DNA from: Massilia agilis
GTDB taxonomy: Bacteria; Pseudomonadota; Gammaproteobacteria; Burkholderiales; Burkholderiaceae_D
Assembly (NCBI RefSeq): GCF_024756255.1
Contig: NZ_JANUHB010000002.1
Span: 434,001 to 498,000 of the forward strand
DNA length: 64,000 nucleotides
Direction: 5' to 3'
Shown: positions 9,349 to 15,800 of the stretch, piece by piece
Position numbering within the stretch: position 1 is the first letter of the stretch
How the letters are laid out: the number at the start of each line of letters is the position of its first letter
Notes under the pieces: generated by a model
Told to the model about the DNA's origin: nothing
Databases searched by the model: none
Seen by the model: only the letters and a program-made list of their open reading frames with translations
Position numbers and translations under genes: made by a program

Positions 9349-9453
9349 ACGTCGTCCCCGCGAAGGCGGGGACCCATGGAGCGTTATCGCAAAGGAGCCG
9401 CCGCCGCGGGCCAGTCAACTCAGCATGGGTCCCCGCCTGCGCGGGGACGACGT
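9349..9453. repeat. Family-B palindromic repeat pair (REP-like), copy 1
   Basis: Two inverted units about 30 bp long face each other: ACGTCGTCCCCGCGAAGG... at 9349-9379 and its mirror ending ...GCGGGGACGACGT at 9424-9453, each also a hairpin on its own (CCCCGC-N-GCGGGG), with a 44-bp spacer. It sits between rlmB and cysE. The same unit recurs at 14691-14787. Such repeats resemble proteobacterial REP/BIME elements, which are mobilised by RAYT transposases and can act as terminators or mRNA stabilisers. Confidence 0.8.
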
Positions 9454-9487
9454 GCGAAAGCTACGTGCCGGAGTGCGTTTGCGCGAC

Positions 9488-10231
9488 TCAGGCGCCTTTC
9501 GCGATCCGCTGGCGCCGCGCCTCATACAGGCACACGCCGGATGCGACCGACACGTTCAGGCTCTCCACCGAACCGAACATCGGGATGCTGACCAGCAGAT
9601 CGCAAGTCTCGCGCGTCAGGCGTCGCATGCCCTCGCCTTCCGAACCCATCACCAGCGCCGTCGGGCCGGTGAAGTCCGCCTCATACAAGCCCTTGTCGGC
9701 GTCGTCGGATGTGCCGATCAGCCACACGCCGCGTTCCTTCAGTTCGCGCATGGTGCGCGCCAGGTTGGTCACGGTGATGTACGGGACGCTTTCCGCCGCG
9801 CCGCTGGCGACCTTGGCCGCGGTGGCGTTCAGGCCGACCGCGCGGTCCTTCGGCACGATCACGGCATGCGCGCCGGCGCCATCGGCCACGCGCAGGCAGG
9901 CGCCCAGGTTGTGCGGATCAGTGATGCCGTCAAGGATCAGCAGCAACGGCGGGCCTTCCACCGCATCGAGCAGTTCGTCCAGGTTACGCGCCAGCGACAG
10001 CTGGGCCGCGAACGCGATCACGCCCTGGTGGCGGTGGGTTCCCACGATCTTGTCCAGCCGCGCGGCCTCGACTGGCATCACGCGCACGCCGGCCGACTTG
10101 GCATGTGCCACCAGGTCCTGCATGCGGCGGTCGTTGCGTGTGGCGTCAACGAAGATCTCTTCCACGGACGACGCCTCGTGCCGCAGGCGCGAAGTCACCG
10201 CGTGGAACCCGAAAATCATTTTGTTTTTCAT
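9488..10231 (-). CDS. rlmB: 23S rRNA (guanosine-2'-O-)-methyltransferase RlmB
   Basis: A SpoU-class methyltransferase, 247 aa, that methylates the ribose of G2251 in 23S rRNA. The N-terminal substrate-binding part starts [23 protein letters not shown]. The knotted catalytic domain shows the three SpoU motifs: [32 protein letters not shown] and [18 protein letters not shown]. It lies 3 bp after rnr, and the rnr-rlmB pairing is the classic arrangement in proteobacteria. Confidence 0.96.
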   Translation of the reverse strand: MKNKMIFGFHAVTSRLRHEASSVEEIFVDATRNDRRMQDLVAHAKSAGVRVMPVEAARLDKIVGTHRHQGVIAFAAQLSLARNLDELLDAVEGPPLLLILDGITDPHNLGACLRVADGAGAHAVIVPKDRAVGLNATAAKVASGAAESVPYITVTNLARTMRELKERGVWLIGTSDDADKGLYEADFTGPTALVMGSEGEGMRRLTRETCDLLVSIPMFGSVESLNVSVASGVCLYEARRQRIAKGA

Positions 10232-10234
10232 GTA

Positions 10235-12718
10235 TTACTTCTTCTTCCTGCTCGTTTTGGATGCTGGCTTCTTGGCGGTGGCCTTTTTGGGGGCCGCCTT
10301 TTTGGATGCTGTTTTTCGGGCGCCGCTCCTGGCCGCAGCGCTGCCTGCCTTGCCCGCGCGCGGCGGCTTGAACGACGCCGGCGCTTCCTCGTCGTCGGCC
10401 TGGACCGCAAAGCGCGACGGCTGCTCGCTCGATGCCGGCTTGCGAGCGCGCTTGCGCTCGGGCGATGTGGCCTGCTCATACGTACCGGTTTGCCCGGACT
10501 GAGCGAGCACCAGGTCGATCTTGCGCGACTCCAGGTCCACGCGGGCGATCTGCACGTTCACGCGGTCGGTCAGGCCAAAGCGCTTGCCGGTGCGCTCGCC
10601 ACGCAGCTCGTGGCGCGCCTCGTCGTACTGGAAGTAGTCGCTACCCAGCTCCGTCACGTGCACCAGGCCTTCGACGTACAGCTCGTCGAGCTGCACGAAG
10701 ATGCCAAACGGCGTCACGCCCGACACCACGCCGGTGAACTGCTCGCCCAGCTTGTCCTTCATGTAGTAGCACTTGAGCCAGGCCTCGACATCGCGCGAGG
10801 CTTCGTCGGCGCGGCGCTCGTTGGCCGAGCAGTGTACGCCCAGCGCGTCCCAGACCGTCAGGTCCTTCTCTTCCTTCTGCTTGCCCTGCGCGCGGTCCTT
10901 GGCGATCTGCTTGCGCGCCGAGTTGCTGATCGTGGTGTTCAGCTTGGACAGGTCGATGTCGGTCGGCTCGTAGCGCTTGCCCTGCAGGATGGCCTTGATG
11001 GCACGGTGGGTCAGCAGGTCGGGATAACGGCGAATCGGGCTAGTGAAGTGCGCATACGCTTCGTACGCCAGGCCGAAGTGGCCGATGTTGTCCGGGCTGT
11101 ACACGGCCTGCTGCATCGAGCGCAGCAGCATGGTCTGCAGCAGCTGCGCGTCCGGCCGGTCTTTGATCTGCTGCATCAGCGCGGCGTAATCGGCGGCGGA
11201 CGGGCTGGTGCCGCCGTTCAGGTTCAGTCCGGCCTGCTTGAGGAAGGTACGCAGCTGGTTCAGCTTTTCCTCGGTCGGCGTGGCGTGGATGCGGAAGGTG
11301 CCGGGGTGCTTGTGGCGGATCAGCAGGTCGGCCGCGCACACGTTCGCGGCCAGCATGCACTCTTCGATCAGGCGGTGCGCGTCGTTGCGGGTGCGCGGGA
11401 TGATCTTTTCGATCTTGCCCAGCGCATTGCAGACGATGTAGGTTTCGGTGGTCTCGAAGTCGATCGCGCCGCGCTCCTGGCGTGCCTTGAGCAGCGCGTG
11501 GAAAACCTCGTTCAGGTTCAGCAGGTGCGGCACGACCGACAGCCGGCGCTGTGCCTGCGCTCCCTTGGGTTCGGCCAGGATCTCGGCCACCTCGTTATAG
11601 GTCAGGCGCGCGGCCGAGTGCATCACCGCCGGGTAGAACTGGTAGGCCTCGACCTCGCCCTTGGCGGTGACCACCATGTCGCACACCAGCGTCAGCCGGT
11701 CCACGTTCGGGTTGAGAGAACACAGGCCGTTGGACAGCTTCTCGGGCAGCATCGGGATCACCCGGCGCGGGAAGTACACCGAGGTGCTGCGTTCGAGCGC
11801 GTCCTTGTCCAGCGCATCGTTGGGCTTGACGTAATGGCTCACGTCGGCAATCGCGACCAGCAGGCGGTAACCCTTGACGCGGCCGATCTTCACCGGCTCG
11901 CAGTACACCGCATCGTCGAAGTCGCGCGCGTCCTCGCCGTCGATGGTCACCAGCGGCACGTCGCGCAGGTCCACGCGGTCGCCCATGTCGGCCTCGCGCA
12001 CTTCGGACGGCAGCCTGGCGGCCTGCCTGGTGGCGCCGCTGGAGAAGATGTGGGGCACGCCGAACTTGCGCACGGCGATCTCGATTTCCATGCCGGGATC
12101 GTCCAGCTCGCCCAGCACCTCGGCGACCTTGCCGGTCGGTTGCTGGAAGCGCGAAGGCTGCTCGATCAGCTCCACGCTGACCACCTGGCCTTCCTTGGCC
12201 TTGCCGGGCGAACCGACGATCAGCACGTCGCGGCTGATGCGCTTGTCCTCGGGCGACACGACCCACACCCCGCCTTCGTTCAGCAGGCGGCCGATGATGT
12301 GGGTGTTGCCGCGCTCGACCACCTCGACGATGGTGCCCTCGGGGCGGCCACGGCGGTCGGTGCCGGTGACGCGTGCCAGCACGCGGTCGCCGTTGAGCAC
12401 CTTCTGCATTTCCTTATCGTTGAGGAACAGGTCTTCGCTGCCGTCGTCCGGGACCACGAAACCATAGCCGTCGCGGTGCGCGCTGATACGCCCGGCCACG
12501 AAGCCGGAATGATCGGCCAGTGCATAGTGGCCGCTGATGTCGGTGCGCAGCTGGCCGTCGCGCTCCATGGCGTTCAGGCGGCGCGTGAGCACTTCCTGTG
12601 CAGCTGGTTTGACCTTGAGGAGCCGCGCCAGGGCGTTAAAGTCCAGGGCCTCGCCGGTTTCGCGGAAGACGGCGAGGATCTCCTCGCGGCTGGGAATGGT
12701 ATGAGTAGGTTGCTTCAA
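10235..12718 (-). CDS. rnr: Ribonuclease R
   Basis: A 3'-to-5' exoribonuclease that degrades structured RNA and tmRNA-tagged messages. From the TTG at 12716-12718 it is 827 aa, near the usual 800. In order: N-terminal helix-turn-helix (SREEILAVFRETGEALDFNALARLL), cold-shock domains, the RNB catalytic domain with VTIDGEDARDFDDAVYCEP (metal-binding aspartates), an S1 domain (TGVVSGVTPFGIFVQLDELYVEGLVH, in two parts) and a lysine-rich tail (KKAAPKKATAKKPASK). No in-frame ATG fits; the frame continues into the tRNA genes only by chance. TTG is chosen because the protein homology begins there, so the start is uncertain. Confidence 0.93.
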   Translation of the reverse strand: MKQPTHTIPSREEILAVFRETGEALDFNALARLLKVKPAAQEVLTRRLNAMERDGQLRTDISGHYALADHSGFVAGRISAHRDGYGFVVPDDGSEDLFLNDKEMQKVLNGDRVLARVTGTDRRGRPEGTIVEVVERGNTHIIGRLLNEGGVWVVSPEDKRISRDVLIVGSPGKAKEGQVVSVELIEQPSRFQQPTGKVAEVLGELDDPGMEIEIAVRKFGVPHIFSSGATRQAARLPSEVREADMGDRVDLRDVPLVTIDGEDARDFDDAVYCEPVKIGRVKGYRLLVAIADVSHYVKPNDALDKDALERSTSVYFPRRVIPMLPEKLSNGLCSLNPNVDRLTLVCDMVVTAKGEVEAYQFYPAVMHSAARLTYNEVAEILAEPKGAQAQRRLSVVPHLLNLNEVFHALLKARQERGAIDFETTETYIVCNALGKIEKIIPRTRNDAHRLIEECMLAANVCAADLLIRHKHPGTFRIHATPTEEKLNQLRTFLKQAGLNLNGGTSPSAADYAALMQQIKDRPDAQLLQTMLLRSMQQAVYSPDNIGHFGLAYEAYAHFTSPIRRYPDLLTHRAIKAILQGKRYEPTDIDLSKLNTTISNSARKQIAKDRAQGKQKEEKDLTVWDALGVHCSANERRADEASRDVEAWLKCYYMKDKLGEQFTGVVSGVTPFGIFVQLDELYVEGLVHVTELGSDYFQYDEARHELRGERTGKRFGLTDRVNVQIARVDLESRKIDLVLAQSGQTGTYEQATSPERKRARKPASSEQPSRFAVQADDEEAPASFKPPRAGKAGSAAARSGARKTASKKAAPKKATAKKPASKTSRKKK

Positions 12719-12742
12719 ATCGTTTTGTTTTTTCCAAAAGTT

Positions 12743-12761
12743 GCGCCAGTCCGGCTGGCGC
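12743..12761 (-). promoter_or_regulatory. Hairpin in the rnr leader
   Basis: GCGCCAG-N5-CTGGCGC is a perfect 7-bp inverted repeat, 24 bases upstream of the proposed rnr TTG start. On the rnr strand it is followed by AACTTTTGG, a weak T-run. It could be a leader structure that affects rnr translation or stability, or a weak terminator. RNase R genes are often post-transcriptionally controlled, but no direct evidence is visible here. Confidence 0.4.
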
Positions 12762-12855
12762 GTCAGATCACATTGACACGTAGACACGCATAGTGTAACG
12801 GAGTACCACTGGATTCGCCTAACGAACAGTGCTCGGGAATTTCTCGCGGGGGTCT

Positions 12856-12883
12856 TTGACTTTTGCAATGGTTCCGCTATAAT
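12856..12883 (+). promoter_or_regulatory. Promoter of the tRNA-Leu array
   Basis: TTGACT (12856-12861) and TATAAT (12878-12883) with a 16-bp spacer lie 37 bp before the first tRNA-Leu. The -10 is perfect. A GC-rich stretch TCTCGGCC follows the -10, as in stringently controlled stable-RNA promoters. Confidence 0.8.
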
Positions 12884-12920
12884 CTCGGCCTCGGCAGCGA
12901 TGCCGCGTAGTTGAAGCAGT

Positions 12921-13005
12921 GCCCACGTGGCGGAATTGGTAGACGCGCATGGTTCAGGTCCATGTGCCGCGAGGTGTGGGGGTTCGAGTCCCTCCGTGGG
13001 CACCA
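12921..13005 (+). tRNA. tRNA-Leu(CAG), copy 1
   Basis: An 85-nt gene with encoded CCA. Acceptor arms GCCCACG and CGTGGGC pair perfectly; the anticodon stem ATGG/CCAT closes the loop TTCAGGT, giving anticodon CAG. The long variable arm of a class II tRNA (TGCCGCGAGGTGTG) and the T-loop GGTTCGAGTCC are present. It is identical to the two copies downstream. Confidence 0.97.
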
Positions 13006-13044
13006 AACTCTACCGGAATTGATTGTCGTATGTAGCATTGCAGT

Positions 13045-13129
13045 GCCCACGTGGCGGAATTGGTAGACGCGCATGGTTCAGGTCCATGTGCCGCGAGGTG
13101 TGGGGGTTCGAGTCCCTCCGTGGGCACCA
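13045..13129 (+). tRNA. tRNA-Leu(CAG), copy 2
   Basis: Identical over all 85 nt to the copy at 12921-13005, separated from it by 39 bp. Anticodon CAG, encoded CCA end. Probably part of one multi-tRNA transcript. Confidence 0.97.
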
Positions 13130-13135
13130 AAGAAT

Positions 13136-13163
13136 GTAGGGTGGGCAGATTCTGCCCACGCGG
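13136..13163. repeat. Family-A palindromic repeat, single unit between tRNA copies
   Basis: The unit GTAGGGTGGGC-AGATTCT-GCCCACGCGG forms a hairpin (GTGGGC/GCCCAC). The same unit occurs as a head-to-head pair at 25928-26014 and 43505-43604. Here a lone unit occupies the spacer between tRNA copies 2 and 3, making this spacer 61 bp instead of 39 bp. Confidence 0.8.
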
Positions 13164-13190
13164 AAGTAAGCGTAGTAGCAGCATAGCAGT

Positions 13191-13275
13191 GCCCACGTGG
13201 CGGAATTGGTAGACGCGCATGGTTCAGGTCCATGTGCCGCGAGGTGTGGGGGTTCGAGTCCCTCCGTGGGCACCA
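13191..13275 (+). tRNA. tRNA-Leu(CAG), copy 3
   Basis: The third identical 85-nt copy, with anticodon CAG and encoded CCA. A strong terminator follows 25 bp downstream, so it closes the array. Confidence 0.97.
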
Positions 13276-13299
13276 AAATCTTCTGGCAGCAGCCGGCGC

Positions 13300-13337
13300 A
13301 AAACGCCGCAATCTTTGCAAAAGGATTGCGGCGTTTT
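13300..13337. terminator. Bidirectional rho-independent terminator
   Basis: AAAACGCCGCAATC (13300-13313) pairs perfectly with GATTGCGGCGTTTT (13324-13337) around a 10-nt loop: a 14-bp stem with flanking A and T runs on both strands. It ends the tRNA array on the plus strand and the cueR-type gene (stop at 13356) on the minus strand. Confidence 0.9.
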
Positions 13338-13355
13338 GCGTTTCTGGCTGTCCGC

Positions 13356-13772
13356 CTACCCCGCCAGGTCGTCCAGGATCGGGCATTCAGAGCGGCCGTC
13401 ACCGTGGCAGGACGAGGCCAGCCGTTCCAGCGTGCGGCGCATCGACTCCAATTCGGCGATCTTCTGGTTCAGTTCCTCGATATGCCGGTGCGCCAGCGCG
13501 CGCACGTCGGCGCTGGCGCGGTGCTTGTCCTGCCACAGCGCGAGCAGGTCGCCGATCTGCTCCAGCGAAAAGCCGAGCGCGCGGGCACGGTGGATGAACT
13601 GCAGCACCTGCACATCCTGCTGGTTGTAGAGGCGGTAGCCGGCGTCGGTCCGGCGCGCCTCGCCGATCAGGCCGATGGACTCGTAGTGCCGGATCATCTT
13701 GGCCGTCACGCCTGATGCCTTGGCCGCTTCGCCAATGTTCAGGTTCCTGGTTTCACTCGCGGTGCACGACAT
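13356..13772 (-). CDS. cueR: MerR-family metal-responsive regulator, CueR type
   Basis: A 138-aa activator of the MerR family. The N-terminal helix-turn-helix shows NIGEAAKASGVTAKMIRHYESIGLI, followed by a long dimerisation coiled coil (residues about 75-115). The metal loop is CHGDGRSECP: two cysteines seven residues apart, the CueR/Cu(I) pattern. The start ATG has GGAGG about 6 bases upstream. The promoter in front of it has the stretched 19-bp spacer that MerR-type proteins open, so the gene seems self-controlled. No copper ATPase or chaperone gene lies beside it in this window, which is less usual. Confidence 0.88.
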   Translation of the reverse strand: MSCTASETRNLNIGEAAKASGVTAKMIRHYESIGLIGEARRTDAGYRLYNQQDVQVLQFIHRARALGFSLEQIGDLLALWQDKHRASADVRALAHRHIEELNQKIAELESMRRTLERLASSCHGDGRSECPILDDLAG

Positions 13773-13802
13773 CGCCGCCCTCCGTTCTCATCTCGATAAT
13801 TC

Positions 13803-13833
13803 AGGATACACCTTCCCATGATGGTAAGGTCAA
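13803..13833 (-). promoter_or_regulatory. MerR/CueR-type promoter-operator with 19-bp spacer
   Basis: On the minus strand TTGACC (-35, 13828-13833) and TATCCT (-10, 13803-13808) are 19 bp apart. Between and over them, ACCTTCCCAT (13810-13819) and ATGGTAAGGT (13821-13830) form a 10-bp inverted repeat with one mismatch around a central base. This closely matches the known CueR/MerR box. It drives the regulator gene itself. Confidence 0.8.
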
Positions 13834-13875
13834 GCCCTTGACTTGCCGTACCATCGGGTTATGCTGAGCCTGCAT

Positions 13876-14070
13876 ATGAAGACCGTCGCCGCCCTCCTCC
13901 TCGCCTTGCATGTTGCCGCCGCCGTGGCCGGCCCGGCGCCCTGGTTCCAATGGCGCAGCAAGGTGGATGGCCAGCTCGCCTGCTCGCAGACGCCGCTGGG
14001 GCCGGGCTGGGAAAAGGCGTCGGGCCCCTATCAGGACAGCCATTGCACGAAAAGAATTAGCCAGAAATAA
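13876..14070 (+). CDS. Small secreted protein with two cysteines
   Basis: A 64-aa protein (an in-frame ATG at 13861 would add five residues). It has a clear signal peptide (KTVAALLLALHVAAAVAG) and a mature part of about 45 residues with WFQWRSKVDGQLACSQTPLG and GPYQDSHCTK: two cysteines that could form one disulfide. No family recognised. It is divergent from the cueR-type gene. A possible sigma-70 promoter (TTGACT 13838-13843, TATGCT 13860-13865) precedes it. A link to metal handling is only suggested by position. Confidence 0.6.
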   Translation: MKTVAALLLALHVAAAVAGPAPWFQWRSKVDGQLACSQTPLGPGWEKASGPYQDSHCTKRISQK

Positions 14071-14105
14071 TCGAGCTGCACCGCATTTCTACCGAGGGAG
14101 AAACC

Positions 14106-14672
14106 ATGTTTACGAATCCGGAACAATTTGCATCTGCCACCAAGACCCTGTTCGACCTGCAGACCCAGACCTTCAACGCGCTCGCCAACAAGGCGGTGCA
14201 AGGGGTGCAGCAGGTGGTGGCACTGAACCTGCAGGCAGCCAAGGATTCGGCGCAGGGCGCGCTGGCGGTCGGCAAGGAGCTCAGCCAGGCGAAAGATCCG
14301 CAGCAGGCGCTGGCAGCGGTTTCCTCCGGCGTGCAGCCGGGGATGGCGGGTGCCGCAGCTTACGGCGCAGAGCTCAAGCAGGTGGTCGATGACATCCTGC
14401 GCGAATTCCGCGATGCCGCCGATACGCACGTGCACGAGGCGAAGAACACGCTCACGGCGCTGATCCACGATGTGACGCAGAACGTGAAGCCGGGGTCGGA
14501 GAACGCGGTGGAGATCATCAAGGCCGCCATCGACAACGCGTTCGCTGGCTACGAAAAGGTGACCCAGTCCACGCGCGACGCGGTCCGTGCGGTCGAGGAA
14601 CAGGTGGCCAAGGCCACGGAACTGGTGGCGCCGGGCATGGGAAAGACGACCGAAAAATCGGCTGAAGAGTAA
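14106..14672 (+). CDS. phaP: Phasin family protein
   Basis: A 188-aa phasin, an amphipathic helical protein that coats polyhydroxyalkanoate granules. It starts FTNPEQFASATKTLFDLQTQTF, followed by FNALANKAVQGVQQVVALNLQ (in parts), the usual phasin beginning, then long alanine-rich helices and a charged tail (TTEKSAEE). Ribosome site GAGGGAGA lies about 6 bases upstream. Length matches betaproteobacterial PhaP (180-195). No PHA synthase is in the window. Confidence 0.93.
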   Translation: MFTNPEQFASATKTLFDLQTQTFNALANKAVQGVQQVVALNLQAAKDSAQGALAVGKELSQAKDPQQALAAVSSGVQPGMAGAAAYGAELKQVVDDILREFRDAADTHVHEAKNTLTALIHDVTQNVKPGSENAVEIIKAAIDNAFAGYEKVTQSTRDAVRAVEEQVAKATELVAPGMGKTTEKSAEE

Positions 14673-14690
14673 GCGCGGATAGCAGACACA

Positions 14691-14787
14691 CGTCGTCCCG
14701 GCAAAAGGCGGGGCGCGCCGCGGCAAGGCCTGCCCCAGCCGCGTGTGTTCGTGTTCAGCATGGATCCCGGCCTTCGCCGGGATGACG
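14691..14787. repeat. Family-B palindromic repeat pair, copy 2
   Basis: Left unit CGTCGTCCCGGCAAAAGGCG begins at 14691 and is somewhat degraded; the right unit, mirrored, runs from CAGCATGGATCCC at 14756 to GGGATGACG at 14787 with hairpin CCCGGCCTTCGCCGGG. It lies in the convergent gap between phaP and tssA, where it may act as a terminator. It is the same family as 9349-9453. Confidence 0.75.
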
Positions 14788-14807
14788 GCGCATATCTATC
14801 GCAGCGC

Positions 14808-15791
14808 TTAGCTTTCGATCCCCAGCAACTCATGCAACCGTGCCAGCGCCGCGTCGTCCTTGATGACGGCGCGCAGCCACAGGTGCAGGGGCTGCTCGCC
14901 CCAGTTGGCGGCCTTTTCGGCCAGGTAGGCCACCGGGCTGTGCGGTTCCGTGCGGCGGAAGTACTCGGCCACGATGCGCAGCTGCGCCAGCGCCTGCGCG
15001 CGGTTCTGGATCGGTCCCGACGAAATCGCCCGCGGCGCCGGCCCGTCTGCGGCCTCCACCGGGGCATCGGGGGCGGCTTCCGGCAACGCGCCGGCTTCGC
15101 GCGCCGCCGGCGTCACGAAATGGATCAGGCTTTGCAAGGCCGCCTTGGCTGACGACAGGCTTGGCCCCTCCTGCCCAACGCGGTCATCGACCACGCGCTC
15201 CAGGTCCGCCAGCGCGGCCGCGCAGTGGTCGCAGTCCAGCATGAGCTGCTGGTAGAAGGCGCGCGAACTGCGCCGCCGTGCTGCCTCCAGCTCCTCGCCC
15301 GGCTCGCCGCCGTGCGACCGGGCGACCTCGAAGTCCTTCATCGAATGGCCTGCAGGGCCTTCGGTAATGGGGATCTCGAGGATCATTTGCGGCGCGCGCG
15401 TGGCAATCCAATGCAGGTTCCCGATGCGCTGGTCGAACCCGCCCTCGTCCGGCAACGGGTACACGTCGTCCCAGTAGCGTTCGCACAGCGCGCCGATCAG
15501 CAGCAGGCTGTCGGCCAGGCCACGCAGGCCGCTCGTCCTGGCGCTGGCCTCGGCCAGCCACACGGCCAGCTGCAAGTCCTTGCTGCGCTTTTCGATCAGT
15601 TCCGCGCAGCGCTTTGCGACGAACTTCCAGTCCGCTTCCTTGAGCGTGGTGACCCACGCGCCCTGCTCCAGCGTTGGATCGTCCGCGCGGCGCGCATTGG
15701 CAATCGCATCCAGCTCGGGCGAGAACGCCAGGTTCTCGCCGCAGGGTTGCGCCTCGCTGATGGGCGCGAGCAGTTGTTCGATGTTGAGCAT
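14808..15791 (-). CDS. tssA: Type VI secretion protein TssA
   Basis: A 327-aa protein with the ImpA N-terminal domain (LLAPISEAQPCGENL, then KRSKDLQLAVWLAEASAR and PLPDEGGFDQRIGNL), which in T6SS caps or primes sheath assembly at the baseplate. The C-terminal part with LAQLRIVAEYFRRTEPHSP and LGIES resembles TssA1-like proteins. AAGGAGG lies 5 bases before the ATG. It is 9 bp downstream of tssH and is the last gene of this minus-strand group. Confidence 0.92.
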   Translation of the reverse strand: MLNIEQLLAPISEAQPCGENLAFSPELDAIANARRADDPTLEQGAWVTTLKEADWKFVAKRCAELIEKRSKDLQLAVWLAEASARTSGLRGLADSLLLIGALCERYWDDVYPLPDEGGFDQRIGNLHWIATRAPQMILEIPITEGPAGHSMKDFEVARSHGGEPGEELEAARRRSSRAFYQQLMLDCDHCAAALADLERVVDDRVGQEGPSLSSAKAALQSLIHFVTPAAREAGALPEAAPDAPVEAADGPAPRAISSGPIQNRAQALAQLRIVAEYFRRTEPHSPVAYLAEKAANWGEQPLHLWLRAVIKDDAALARLHELLGIES

Positions 15792-15800
15792 GATGCCTCC

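Noticed and set aside
9425..12793. Open frame of 1122 codons on the plus strand opposite rnr and rlmB
   Set aside because: It is a high-GC shadow: its sequence is Arg/His/Val/Leu-rich without family features, and both opposite genes are complete and recognised.
12719..13006. N-terminal extension of RNase R up to 13006
   Set aside because: The extension would be translated from the tRNA-Leu antisense and from the leader hairpin; protein similarity begins only at about 12718.
12921..13275. Possible CRISPR-like array (three direct repeats with spacers)
   Set aside because: The repeats are 85-nt tRNA genes with full cloverleaf features; spacers are unequal (39 and 61 bp) and there are no cas genes.
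12721..13356. Genomic-island attachment site in the tRNA-Leu genes
   Set aside because: No integrase or phage gene is adjacent and the tRNA copies are complete duplicates with own promoter and terminator.
12877..13402. Minus-strand frames with a peptide repeated three times across 12.9-13.3 kb
   Set aside because: The repeated peptide is the translation of the antisense strand of the three identical tRNA-Leu genes, not a repeat protein.
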